Shown here: in pieces, positions 8,275 to 17,004 of the stretch
How positions within the stretch are numbered: the first letter of the stretch is position 1
How the letters are laid out: every line of letters begins with the position of its first letter
Source of the DNA: Lewinellaceae bacterium
GTDB lineage: Bacteria; Bacteroidota; Bacteroidia; Chitinophagales; Saprospiraceae
Reading direction: 5' to 3'
Length of the DNA: 64,000 nucleotides
Assembly: GCA_020636155.1 (NCBI GenBank)
Contig: JACJYM010000002.1
Location: forward strand, 186,001-250,000
Notes under the pieces: generated by a model
What the model saw: only the letters and a program-made list of their open reading frames with translations
Told to the model about the DNA's origin: nothing
The model's database searches: none
Made by a program: the position numbers and the translations under genes

Positions 8275-11200
8275 ATGAAAAAAATCTTACTATTATTTGT
8301 GTTTCTGGCTGCTTCGAGCTGGATGATGGCACAACGGACGGTAACTGGTACAGTGACCGACACTGGCGGGGATCCGCTCATTGGTGCAAATGTGATTGCA
8401 CTTGGAACAACTGTAGGTACGATTACCGATATCGATGGTAATTTTACGATCAACATGCCTGCAGGAAATAACACGATCGTAGTTTCCTACATTGGTTACG
8501 AAGATCAAAACATCGATGTAACCGGATTATCCAACGTTTCTGTGACCATGCGTGAAGGTACATTGCTCGAGGAAGTAGTGGTGACGGCTCTTGGAACTGA
8601 AAGGAATGCACGGTCTACTGTTTATGCTAATCAAACAGTGGACTCAGAGGACTTACTTTCTTCTCCTAGTAAGAATACCTTAGAGGCACTAAGAGGTAAA
8701 ACTGCGGGAGTAAAAATCACAACCGGTTCGGGTTCCGTTGGTGCTTCAAGCAAAATTGTACTTCGAGGTGAAAGCTCATTGACAGGTAACAACAATGCCC
8801 TAATTGTTGTCGATGGAGTTCCAATAGATAACAATTCGTCTAGTGGCGGTATTGGAGGCGGTGAAAGCGGATACTCAGATTATGGTAACCGTTTTAATGA
8901 TATAAATCCAAATGACATTGAAAATGTAACAATTTTAAAAGGTCCATCAGCAACTTCACTTTACGGTTCTCGTGGAGCATCAGGAGTTGTATTAATAACC
9001 ACTAAAAGTGGTAAAAAGGATAAATTTAAAGTAGAATTTAATTCATCTTATTCTGCTGATAAAGCCTATGTTTTGCTTCAAAGACAAGATCAATATGGAC
9101 AAGGTATATTAAACCCGGACGGATCTAAAAACAGAGACTCCGGTGAAAACTTCTCTTGGGGACCAAAATTTGATGGAGTAGTTAGACCTTGGACATCTCC
9201 AATAGCTGTTGATACTGATGGAGATGGAATAAATGACTCAGTTGAATATTTATCTCGTCCGTATTCCGCTGTTCCTAACCAATTAGATAATTTCTTTAGA
9301 ATTGGAAACACGGCTGAAAATAGTATATCATTCAGTGGAGGAAAAGGTGGGTTTAAGTATTATGCATCTTATGGTAATACTCAACAACAGGGTATTCTTG
9401 ATAATACAGACTATTCAAGAAATAACTTTAACTTCAAGGCATCTGCAGATATTTCAAGTAAATTTAGATCAGGGTTTAATATTTCATATGCAATAATTGA
9501 CCAAAATACAGCTCAAGAAGGATCAAGAGCTTTTGAAGGTCAAAACCCTTATGCTTCTGCGGTTCAGGCTCCTGTTAATATTCCATACAATGAATTAAAA
9601 GATTATACAAATAAGTTTCACAGCTTTGATGGATATTATGGCTCTTATGCAATAAATCCTTACTTCATATTGAACGAATATCAAAACAACGGTAAAATAA
9701 ACAATTTACTTGCGGGAATGAACTTGGCTTATGATATCATGGATAATCTTACTTTATCTACTAACTTAGGTTCCAATATTGTGAATACAAATATTACGCA
9801 GGTAACACCTGTTTACCAATATAATGATCACTATGTATGGGAAGATAATTTGGCACTTACGCTTAGAGGTGGTAGACAAGGAAGCTCTGGTTCATATTCA
9901 TTTAGGGCCATTAATTCTAGAACAATTGATTGGACTAATCAATTAAATTATTTGAAAAATTTTGGCACCAATGATAGATTCGCGTTGAATCTTACATTAG
10001 GTAGTAATATTTATGATATTACTGCTAAAGATAATACTGTACAAACGGTTGGAGGGTTAGTTGTACCCGGAGTATATAATCTTGCAAATTCTGCAGAACA
10101 ACCAACATCTTCTCAAAATAATTATGACTATAGAATTATTGGTTTCTTTGGGAATGCAAACTTTGGAATTGACGAAAAATTATTCTTTGAATATTCGGCT
10201 AGAAAAGACTATTCATCAACTCTTCCATTAGATAACCAAGGGTTCTTTTATCAGGCAATTGGTGCAAATGCAATCTTATCTGAATATTTGAACTTAAGTG
10301 ATAATAGTACAATAAATTTCCTAAAGGTGAGGGCAAGTTATGGAACAACTGGTAAAGATGCTGGTCGATATTTACTTAATAACGTTTACTTCGGTAACCC
10401 AACAATCTTGGGTTATAGAGATGAATATTTGATTAGATACCCACTTAGTGGACAAGCTGGTTTTTCAAAAGGTGGAAACATTGGAAACCCTGAGTTAAAG
10501 CCTGAGTTAACAACTACCGCAGAGTTTGGAATTGATATGGGATTATTTAAGGATATCATAAACTTAAACTATACATATTATAATGCAAATCATGACAATC
10601 AAATAGTTGTAACGAGCTTACCTTCTTCTTCAGGTTATACACAAACTGCAAAGAACGTTGGTAAAATTGTAAACAAAGGTCATGAAATAGGTCTTAACAT
10701 TAGACCTCTAGGTACGAGCTCTAAAAATTGGGATTGGGATATTTTCTTAACATACTCAACTAACAAAAATGAAGTAGTGAAAATTTCTGATGAAACCGAT
10801 GAGTTGGTTATTTGGGATAGTGGAAGAGGTGTTACGTTTGTCGCAGAAGAAGGTCAACCTTATGGAGTATTTAAGAGCCAAGTGCCTTTATATACTGATT
10901 CTGGTCAACCAATCGTAACTAGTTCGGGTATAAGGAAATATTCAGATAAAGTTGAAGCTATTGGTTCTTACCAGCCAGATTGGATAGGTAGCTTGGGATC
11001 AGGAATAGGTTACAAAAAATTGAAATTTAACTTTTTACTTGATGTAAGACAAGGTGGCAAGTTTTTCTCATTAACCAAGTCCGCAACTGAGTTTAATGGT
11101 ACTTCGATGACTACACTTATAGGAGATAGAGAACCCTTTGTTGTTGAGAATAGCGTAGTACAAAACGAAGATGGAAGTTATAGCCCAAATACCCAAGCAA

Positions 11201-11508
11201 CTGAAGCATATAGTTACCTATTTGATGGTAATTATGGAAATCATATGATAGATGCCTCTTTTATAAAACTACGAGAAGTTGGACTTTCCTATTCAATTCC
11301 AAACTCAATAACTTCTAAGCTTAGAATGTCTAAGGCTTCAATTGGTATTTTTGGAAAGAATTTGAAATTCTGGTTACCTGAAGAAAATACATTTGCAGAT
11401 CCAGAAATTATTGGACCTGGTACTGTTCAGAGTAATATCGCTGGTGTAGAGACAACTCAAACACCTCCAACTAAGAGTTATGGAATTAGACTAAATGTTC
11501 AATTTTAA
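8275..11508 (+). CDS. SusC/RagA family TonB-dependent outer-membrane transporter
   Basis: Outer-membrane beta-barrel of 1077 residues that imports a bound nutrient using TonB energy. In order: a signal peptide (residues 1-20, ending MMAQ); a carboxypeptidase-regulatory-like domain (about 22-100) with DPLIGANV and VVSYIGYED; the TonB-box region LEEVVVTALG near residues 98-107; a plug domain with LEALRGKTAGV, IVVDGVPI and LKGPSATSLYGSRGASGVVLI; then the barrel, ending in the aromatic-terminal LNVQF. It is followed 11 bp later by a SusD partner. No glycanase or peptidase is encoded nearby, so the substrate cannot be named. The first roughly 550 bp look richer in G+C at wobble positions than the rest, as in mosaic susC genes. 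Confidence 0.93.
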   Translation: MKKILLLFVFLAASSWMMAQRTVTGTVTDTGGDPLIGANVIALGTTVGTITDIDGNFTINMPAGNNTIVVSYIGYEDQNIDVTGLSNVSVTMREGTLLEEVVVTALGTERNARSTVYANQTVDSEDLLSSPSKNTLEALRGKTAGVKITTGSGSVGASSKIVLRGESSLTGNNNALIVVDGVPIDNNSSSGGIGGGESGYSDYGNRFNDINPNDIENVTILKGPSATSLYGSRGASGVVLITTKSGKKDKFKVEFNSSYSADKAYVLLQRQDQYGQGILNPDGSKNRDSGENFSWGPKFDGVVRPWTSPIAVDTDGDGINDSVEYLSRPYSAVPNQLDNFFRIGNTAENSISFSGGKGGFKYYASYGNTQQQGILDNTDYSRNNFNFKASADISSKFRSGFNISYAIIDQNTAQEGSRAFEGQNPYASAVQAPVNIPYNELKDYTNKFHSFDGYYGSYAINPYFILNEYQNNGKINNLLAGMNLAYDIMDNLTLSTNLGSNIVNTNITQVTPVYQYNDHYVWEDNLALTLRGGRQGSSGSYSFRAINSRTIDWTNQLNYLKNFGTNDRFALNLTLGSNIYDITAKDNTVQTVGGLVVPGVYNLANSAEQPTSSQNNYDYRIIGFFGNANFGIDEKLFFEYSARKDYSSTLPLDNQGFFYQAIGANAILSEYLNLSDNSTINFLKVRASYGTTGKDAGRYLLNNVYFGNPTILGYRDEYLIRYPLSGQAGFSKGGNIGNPELKPELTTTAEFGIDMGLFKDIINLNYTYYNANHDNQIVVTSLPSSSGYTQTAKNVGKIVNKGHEIGLNIRPLGTSSKNWDWDIFLTYSTNKNEVVKISDETDELVIWDSGRGVTFVAEEGQPYGVFKSQVPLYTDSGQPIVTSSGIRKYSDKVEAIGSYQPDWIGSLGSGIGYKKLKFNFLLDVRQGGKFFSLTKSATEFNGTSMTTLIGDREPFVVENSVVQNEDGSYSPNTQATEAYSYLFDGNYGNHMIDASFIKLREVGLSYSIPNSITSKLRMSKASIGIFGKNLKFWLPEENTFADPEIIGPGTVQSNIAGVETTQTPPTKSYGIRLNVQF

Positions 11509-11519
11509 AAGTTAGAAAA

Positions 11520-12971
11520 ATGAAATTAAAAACTATAATATTATCGTTTGCTGCATTCTTATTTATGCAGTCTTGCGGGGAGAATCTGGCAAATCTAAAT
11601 GTTGATCCAAATACATCTCCCACTGCAAATCCTAAAGAGGTATTAACCTCTGGGATAGGATTTATTGGTGCTGATATGGAGGCACTGTTTAATGAACCAA
11701 GTGCATTATTTGCTCAATATTGGGCCGGAGGTCCAGGAGTTGCACTTACAGATCATGAAAGGTATTTTATAGAACCAGGTGATTTTAACTCAGAATGGGC
11801 TTTGGCTTACAACCAATCTCTTTCAGACTTGAGTTTTGTAATCAAAAACGGTAACGACGCAAGAAGTTCAGTTGCTCAGATTTTGTCTTGTTATATCTAT
11901 GGTCTTTTAGTCGATTTATATGGTGATATTCCATATTCTGAAGCTTTACAAGGTGACGGAGTGGATGGTCCAGCTATATTAACACCGAAATATGACAACG
12001 ATTTAGATATTTACAAGGATTTGATTGTTAAAATTGATGCAGCCCAAAATGTATTGGCAAATTCAACCGGAGAATTGGGAAGTGAAGACTTAATCTACAA
12101 TGGATCAGTTGGACAATGGATGAAATTTGCGAATTCATTGAAACTTAAATTATATGTAAAAATGGGTTCAGCAGGTGAGGCTGTTGATAATGATGTGAGA
12201 ACATTGGTTCAAAACGGAAATTTCATTGAATCAGTGAGTGATATGGCAACAATAGCTTTTGATGGAAGTGCTAATAACTTTAATCCTCAATATTCTAGAA
12301 GAGAATCTGGAGTAGGGATGTTTTATGTAGCAAGTAATAGCTATTTAGATGTATGTACTGAATTAAATGATCCAAGAGCTGCTTTACTTTTCAATCCTGC
12401 TGGAGACGGTACAATTAAAGGTTTAGCGCAAGGAGGAATCAATGAATTGGTGGCTCCTTCTAAAGCAGACTTTAGTTATCCTTCTTCAGTTGCTTATGCA
12501 ATTGATAATCCTTCAATATTAATGAGTCACTGGGAAGTTTATTTCTTACGAGCTGAAGCTGCAGTTAAATATAATACAGCTGATGATAGTAAAGCAATGT
12601 TCGAAGCGGGAGTATCTTCTAACTTTGATTATGTAGGTGCCGGTGATGCGACTTCTTATTTAGATGAGAATGCTAATATTGGTAATATAGCTAATAGTGA
12701 AGCTAAATTAAATTTGATAGGCGTTCAGAAATGGTTATCGATGTGCGGACTTCAAGAAACTGAAGGATGGAATGAAACTAGAAGATTTGATAGAACAGGA
12801 AACAGAATATTTACTGATCCAGCTACTGGAATTTTCTCTGTTCCTCCTAGATCGATTTTGGGTGCTGGTGTGTATCCAAGCATTAGGTTATATCCTCAAA
12901 GTGAAGTTAGTTTTAATTCGGCAAATACACCTGCACGTGTTATAACTGATAAAGTATTTTGGGATAATTAG
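11520..12971 (+). CDS. SusD/RagB family nutrient-binding outer-membrane lipoprotein
   Basis: Surface lipoprotein of 483 residues that captures nutrients and closes over the SusC barrel. The signal sequence ends in a lipobox-like MQSCG, with the lipidated cysteine at residue 19. The mature start NLANLNVDPNTSP matches the SusD-like branch often called nutrient-binding lipoproteins. Further support comes from the VDLYGDIPYSEALQG stretch near residue 140, typical of the TPR-like SusD core, and WEVYFLRAEAA near residue 340, typical of its C-terminal part. It starts 11 bp after the susC-like gene and is co-transcribed. The ligand is unknown. Confidence 0.9.
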   Translation: MKLKTIILSFAAFLFMQSCGENLANLNVDPNTSPTANPKEVLTSGIGFIGADMEALFNEPSALFAQYWAGGPGVALTDHERYFIEPGDFNSEWALAYNQSLSDLSFVIKNGNDARSSVAQILSCYIYGLLVDLYGDIPYSEALQGDGVDGPAILTPKYDNDLDIYKDLIVKIDAAQNVLANSTGELGSEDLIYNGSVGQWMKFANSLKLKLYVKMGSAGEAVDNDVRTLVQNGNFIESVSDMATIAFDGSANNFNPQYSRRESGVGMFYVASNSYLDVCTELNDPRAALLFNPAGDGTIKGLAQGGINELVAPSKADFSYPSSVAYAIDNPSILMSHWEVYFLRAEAAVKYNTADDSKAMFEAGVSSNFDYVGAGDATSYLDENANIGNIANSEAKLNLIGVQKWLSMCGLQETEGWNETRRFDRTGNRIFTDPATGIFSVPPRSILGAGVYPSIRLYPQSEVSFNSANTPARVITDKVFWDN

Positions 12972-12993
12972 TGAAAATTAAAAATATAAAATA

Positions 12994-13920
12994 ATGAAAA
13001 ATAAAAATTTATTAATATTACTGGTTGTCGCCTTTCTTGGTACATTCTTAGTGTCGTGTTCTGATGACACCGATAATACAATCAATTATTCTGGTGGTGA
13101 AACCTTAAAAATCACAGACCCATATTTACAAATAGGGACACCTGTAGTTTCTTTTCAGGCAGGTATTCCTGAGTATAATTATGAATTGACACTTATCAAT
13201 GCAGTAAATCATGTAAGTAAACTTAATGTTTACAAACAATTTACAGAGGCTGGTACACTTGCTAAATCCGAAAGAATTTTGTTCAAAAGTTATGACATTT
13301 CTAATGAAAGTAAAATGCTCATTTCTGAGACTTTTAATTCGGATGATTTGAAAACTGGTCTATCTGTCAGTGGTAACCAGCTGCCTAGTAATGATGAGTT
13401 GATTCCAACTGGTTCTTCTTGGACATTGACTTTTGAAGCTGAAACCGATCATGGAGTACAATCATTGGCAGGATCTATTAGAGTTGCAGTTCTTAGTGTT
13501 TATGCGGGAATCTATAAGGTGATAGATAGTGAGTATTTTAGAATTGGCGAATCCTATGGTGGATGGAATGGAGAAACAAGATTTATTGGTTCTGTAGATG
13601 AAAATACATTCTCGTACAATGATGCTTGGGGTTATTTTGCATGGGCAGGTAAAAGTTTTGATTTCGACTTAAATGAAGACAACTCAATAACAGTTCCTTT
13701 AATTAATTCTAGTGGATTATTCTCTGGAAATAGAGCCTTGAGATGTGATATTGAGCCACAAACATTTACCAGTGTATCATGTGCAGGATCTAATGTTTTA
13801 ATTCCTGATCCTGCAGCACCAACTTCTAAAGATGGTAAACATATCATTAAATTGACTTATGGATATTTTACAGATGGAAGTGGTCCAAGAGAGTTTTATG
13901 AAGTTTTAGAAAAACAATAA
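12994..13920 (+). CDS. Hypothetical surface lipoprotein of the SusCD operon
   Basis: Protein of 308 residues with a lipoprotein signal peptide ending VSCSD (cysteine near residue 22). The rest is beta-rich with no recognised catalytic motif. A first half (about 30-165) reads like an Ig-like or bacterial cadherin-type fold, with the sentence-like TFEAETDHGVQSLAG. The second half (about 168-305) begins with GIYKVIDSEYFRIG and resembles C-terminal modules of accessory lipoproteins at Sus-like loci. The position just after susD suggests a SusE/SusF-like auxiliary ligand-binding role; this is inferred from gene order only. Confidence 0.7.
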   Translation: MKNKNLLILLVVAFLGTFLVSCSDDTDNTINYSGGETLKITDPYLQIGTPVVSFQAGIPEYNYELTLINAVNHVSKLNVYKQFTEAGTLAKSERILFKSYDISNESKMLISETFNSDDLKTGLSVSGNQLPSNDELIPTGSSWTLTFEAETDHGVQSLAGSIRVAVLSVYAGIYKVIDSEYFRIGESYGGWNGETRFIGSVDENTFSYNDAWGYFAWAGKSFDFDLNEDNSITVPLINSSGLFSGNRALRCDIEPQTFTSVSCAGSNVLIPDPAAPTSKDGKHIIKLTYGYFTDGSGPREFYEVLEKQ

Positions 13921-13931
13921 AATAATTTAAA

Positions 13932-14843
13932 ATGAAGAAAATTAATAATTATATAGGGCTTTTGTTTTTGGTGATTTTCGCCTTTTCCTGTAGCGAAGAT
14001 TCACCGGAACTATCAACAATTACAAGCACTGCACCGGTTCAGTTTAATGGTATAAATGACAATTATACCATTAGTGAAGGTGAAGAATTGGTATTGGATT
14101 ATTCTTTGGGTGATAATCAAATATTCGACCTTACAGTTGAATATGACTTGGGAGGAACTGCTTCTGAAGGTGATGATTATGATGTCAGTGCCCATTCTTC
14201 TGATATTGCTGCATTGGAAAAGGCTGGATCTGTGACTTTGGCTTCTTATGAAGACTTTGATACAGAAGGAGATGAGACAGTAACTATTACATTTACTGGA
14301 AGTCGTGGTGACGGTAGTATCATATCGAAAACTACAACCGTAACAATTAAAGATGTTATTAACCAGGGTTTGGTTATGATTTTTGACTGGGATGTTCCAT
14401 TTACTTTTGCTGGATCTAATTACACAACTTGTCCTTATATCGACTTGGATGTTTATGTTTTAGATTCTGATGGTAATGACCTTGGAATATATGGTGCCGC
14501 AACTGGTGCATGTCCTGAGACCTTAATCTTTAATGCAGATATGGCAGATGGAACTTATTATTTGGCATCAAATATGTGGGAAAATGGCCTTGCAGGTTTA
14601 AGTTTGAATTTAGATATGCCGATAACAATGACAGCATTTAAGCAGAATGTATTTTCTGTTACTTATACGCAAACAGACGTGTGGACTTCAGAAGATCCTG
14701 ATCAAGCAAACGACGGAAATGCAAGCTTTAAAGAAGTTGCTGTTGTGACAAAATCTGGTACTACTTTTACAGTTAGTGCTCCAGATGGCACGGTACTAGG
14801 TAGTGGAGCTAAAGCACCAAATAAATTGGCGCTTACGAAATAA
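13932..14843 (+). CDS. Lipoprotein with a Calx-beta-like domain, SusCD operon
   Basis: Protein of 303 residues with a lipobox FSCSE (cysteine near residue 20). Residues about 35-140 match the Calx-beta pattern: SEGEELVLDYSLG, VEYDLGGTASEGDDYD, and EGDETVTITFTGSRGDG followed by TTTVTIKD. Such domains are calcium-binding beta-sandwiches in adhesins and transporters. The C-terminal half (about 145-300) is acidic and beta-rich without a recognised family; CPYIDLDVYVLDSDGNDLG could also hold a metal-binding loop. It is the last gene of the operon, followed by the terminator at 14868-14898. A role as a surface-exposed auxiliary binding protein is inferred. Confidence 0.7.
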   Translation: MKKINNYIGLLFLVIFAFSCSEDSPELSTITSTAPVQFNGINDNYTISEGEELVLDYSLGDNQIFDLTVEYDLGGTASEGDDYDVSAHSSDIAALEKAGSVTLASYEDFDTEGDETVTITFTGSRGDGSIISKTTTVTIKDVINQGLVMIFDWDVPFTFAGSNYTTCPYIDLDVYVLDSDGNDLGIYGAATGACPETLIFNADMADGTYYLASNMWENGLAGLSLNLDMPITMTAFKQNVFSVTYTQTDVWTSEDPDQANDGNASFKEVAVVTKSGTTFTVSAPDGTVLGSGAKAPNKLALTK

Positions 14844-14867
14844 TATTTTTTAATAATGTTATATATT

Positions 14868-14898
14868 AAAGGGAGAAGCAATTCTCCCTTTTTTTATT
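14868..14898 (+). terminator. Rho-independent terminator of the SusCD operon
   Basis: AAAGGGAGAA (14868-14877), a GCAA tetraloop, TTCTCCCTTT (14882-14891) and a following T-rich run form a perfect 10-bp stem. It lies 25 bp after the last lipoprotein gene. It also shows that the recombinase cannot sensibly begin at the upstream in-frame ATG at 14856. Confidence 0.85.
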
Positions 14899-14909
14899 AT
14901 CTTCGTATT

Positions 14910-15830
14910 ATGAAAAATCATAATATGAATTTCACTGTGGCGATTAATGCGTATTTGGACTATCTTTTTAAAGTAAAATCCTATTCTGGTAATACCATTG
15001 AATCGTATAATTCTGATTTGAATTCTTTGGCAAAATATATCATTGATTCTTTTGAAACCGAGGAGATATCAAGAGTAAACCCACAAATGTTGAGATCTTA
15101 CATCGCTCATCTCACGAGAGAGGGTATGACCAACAAAACCATAAATCGTAAAATATCAGCGATCAGGCGATTTTATAAATATTTAATCTATAAGGACTAT
15201 CTGCAAGTAGACCCTTCCTTACAATTGAGGGCACTTAAATTGCCCAAAAGATTACCTACCGTAGTGCAATCTAACTCACTCACTCGATTACTTGAGGATC
15301 TTACGGTTGACAAAATGGATTTTAATAGTTTCAGGAATTATTTAGTAGTGAAGATGTTTTATGTGACCGGAATGCGACGTGCTGAACTCAATCATGTAAA
15401 AATAACAGACATTGATTTTTCCAGAAAGACGATAAAGGTTATAGGCAAAGGCAATAAGGAAAGATACATTCCTATTTCTAAAGATTTTTCAGAAGAAATT
15501 TTAGACTTTATACATATTAGAAACCGCAATTTTGAAATCATTTCCTCGGACTATCTATTTTTAACTGATAAAGGTGAACCCATATACCCGAAGCTGATTT
15601 ATAGAATTGTAACTACTGAACTATCAAAAATCACAAGTGCTGATAAGAGAAGTCCTCATGTTTTGAGGCACAGTTTTGCCACCCATGTTTTAGATGAAGG
15701 TGCTCAACTCAATGCCATCAAAGATATCCTTGGTCATGCGAATCTTTCAGCCACCCAAATATACACACACAATTCGATTGAAAAAATAAAAAACATTTAT
15801 AAAAAATATCACCCAAAAGCGAACCATTAA
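14910..15830 (+). CDS. xerC: Tyrosine recombinase XerC/XerD
   Basis: Site-specific recombinase of 306 residues that resolves chromosome dimers at dif. The N-terminal SAM-like core-binding domain (about 5-90) includes SGNTIESYNSDL. The catalytic domain has R156 in TGMRRAEL, the beta-hairpin lysine in KGNKERYIPI, H250 and R253 in HVLRH, H276 in GHANLSATQ and the nucleophile Y285. An in-frame ATG at 14856 exists but would place the start inside a terminator hairpin; ATG 14910 or 14925 is preferred. It is followed by hpf and the tRNA-tuf block, an order commonly seen in Bacteroidota, which argues for a housekeeping Xer rather than a mobile-element integrase. XerC versus XerD cannot be settled here. 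Confidence 0.85.
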   Translation: MKNHNMNFTVAINAYLDYLFKVKSYSGNTIESYNSDLNSLAKYIIDSFETEEISRVNPQMLRSYIAHLTREGMTNKTINRKISAIRRFYKYLIYKDYLQVDPSLQLRALKLPKRLPTVVQSNSLTRLLEDLTVDKMDFNSFRNYLVVKMFYVTGMRRAELNHVKITDIDFSRKTIKVIGKGNKERYIPISKDFSEEILDFIHIRNRNFEIISSDYLFLTDKGEPIYPKLIYRIVTTELSKITSADKRSPHVLRHSFATHVLDEGAQLNAIKDILGHANLSATQIYTHNSIEKIKNIYKKYHPKANH

Positions 15831-15922
15831 AGACTAAATTATATTATTAATTAAGAAGTATTACAAAGGCATATACTTCGGGTTATAGTGAAACAGATTA
15901 TTGAACGAAATAAAACTTAATT

Positions 15923-16225
15923 ATGACAGTACATATTGAAACTATTCATTTTACAGCAGATAGTAAGTTGAAGGATTACATACAATCTAAAATGGATAAA
16001 ATCGAGAAATTATATAATAAGAGCAACGAAGTCAATGTTACATTAAAATTGGAAAACTCTGGACAGGTGAGGGATAAAATTACTGAAATAAAAATGAGAG
16101 TTCCTGGTCAGGATATTTTTGTAAGTGCTGTGGACAAAACATTTGAAGCAAGTTTTGACGAAGCCCTAGACACGCTAAAACGACAGTTAAAGAAATATAA
16201 AGAGAAAATGGTCACAACTCGATAG
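15923..16225 (+). CDS. hpf: Ribosome hibernation promoting factor, short form
   Basis: Protein of 100 residues in the HPF/RaiA (S30AE) family. It binds the 30S decoding site when growth stops, protecting or pairing idle ribosomes. The sequence shows the beta-alpha-beta-beta-beta-alpha pattern: VHIETIHFTADSKLKDYIQ, the first helix with KMDKIEKLYN, the strands NVTLKLEN and KITEIKMRVPG, then FEASFDEALDTLKRQLKKY with a basic C-terminus. It lacks the C-terminal extension of long HPF. It lies 92 bp after xerC and ahead of the tRNA cluster. Confidence 0.85.
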   Translation: MTVHIETIHFTADSKLKDYIQSKMDKIEKLYNKSNEVNVTLKLENSGQVRDKITEIKMRVPGQDIFVSAVDKTFEASFDEALDTLKRQLKKYKEKMVTTR

Positions 16226-16402
16226 AGTTATTCCGAATTTAGTGACTTACATACCCCTTCAATTAAAAATAATAAACTTTTTCTCTACTTGAGACATTAG
16301 GTAGGAGTGTCGTTTGAAAATATAGAAATATATCTTTTAATTCGAAGGAAAATTATTTTTTAAAAATATATTGCTTTTTTATTAAAATATATTAAAAAGC
16401 TA

Positions 16403-16410
16403 TATTTTTG
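16403..16410 (+). promoter_or_regulatory. Candidate -7 box of the tRNA-tuf transcription unit
   Basis: TATTTTTG matches TAnnTTTG and lies 36 bp before the first tRNA. A TTG at the ideal 19-bp distance is not seen, so this is a partial match. The rest of the 221-bp gap after hpf (16226-16446) holds no gene I can support. Confidence 0.5.
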
Positions 16411-16446
16411 CATCGCTTTTGAAGAAAAGTAAGTAAAAATGTTGTT

Positions 16447-16520
16447 GCCAGTGTAGCTCAGTTGGCCAGAGCAGCTGATTTGTAATCAGCGGGTCGGGGG
16501 TTCGAATCCCTCCACTGGCT
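16447..16520 (+). tRNA. tRNA-Thr (UGU)
   Basis: A 74-nt cloverleaf. Acceptor GCCAGTG pairs with CACTGGC, followed by discriminator T. Anticodon stem GCTGA/TCAGC encloses loop TTTGTAA, anticodon TGT. The T-loop TTCGAAT is standard. CCA is not encoded. Confidence 0.95.
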
Positions 16521-16572
16521 CATCTTTTAATAAAAGGATGAAGAGTTTGAACACTATTTTTACAATTTTGCC

Positions 16573-16654
16573 GGGGATGCGCCGAAGTTGGAGAGACGGG
16601 GCAGACTGTAAATCTGTTGCTTAGGCTGAATAGGTTCGAATCCTATCATCCCCA
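16573..16654 (+). tRNA. tRNA-Tyr (GUA)
   Basis: An 82-nt type II tRNA with a long variable arm. Acceptor GGGGATG pairs with CATCCCC, discriminator A. Anticodon loop CTGTAAA gives GTA. T-loop TTCGAAT. CCA is not encoded. Confidence 0.95.
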
Positions 16655-16729
16655 CAAATCTTGATTAAGGTGTCAATCGAAAGAGATTGCATCTTTATTG
16701 TTGTTTGAAATATGAAGAAAAATTAACAA

Positions 16730-16802
16730 GCGGGAGTAGCTCAGTTGGTAGAGCGACAGCCTTCCAAGCTGTAGGTCGCGGGTTCGAGCCTCGTCTCCCG
16801 CT
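16730..16802 (+). tRNA. tRNA-Gly (UCC)
   Basis: A 73-nt cloverleaf. Acceptor GCGGGAG pairs with CTCCCGC, discriminator T. Anticodon stem ACAGC/GCTGT with loop CTTCCAA gives TCC. The T-stem uses two G-T pairs. CCA is not encoded. Confidence 0.95.
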
Positions 16803-16877
16803 CATAATTCTATAATTTTTGACAACTAACAATTAGGGAAAAGGATTGATTCTTTGAATCAAACCCAAACCAAACTT

Positions 16878-16949
<72 letters not shown>

Positions 16950-17004
16950 CGAATATTTTTTATTTTAAATATTTATAACTATAATTTAGAAAAACAATTA
17001 TCTA

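Noticed and set aside
14856..14909. Upstream ATG for the Xer recombinase
   Set aside because: It would put the first codons through a perfect terminator hairpin (14868-14891); the extra residues do not fit the family N-terminus.
14910..15830. The tyrosine recombinase as an integron or phage integrase
   Set aside because: Its place beside hpf and the tRNA-tuf-secE block and its complete Xer motifs indicate a housekeeping recombinase; no attachment site or cargo is seen at the adjacent tRNAs.
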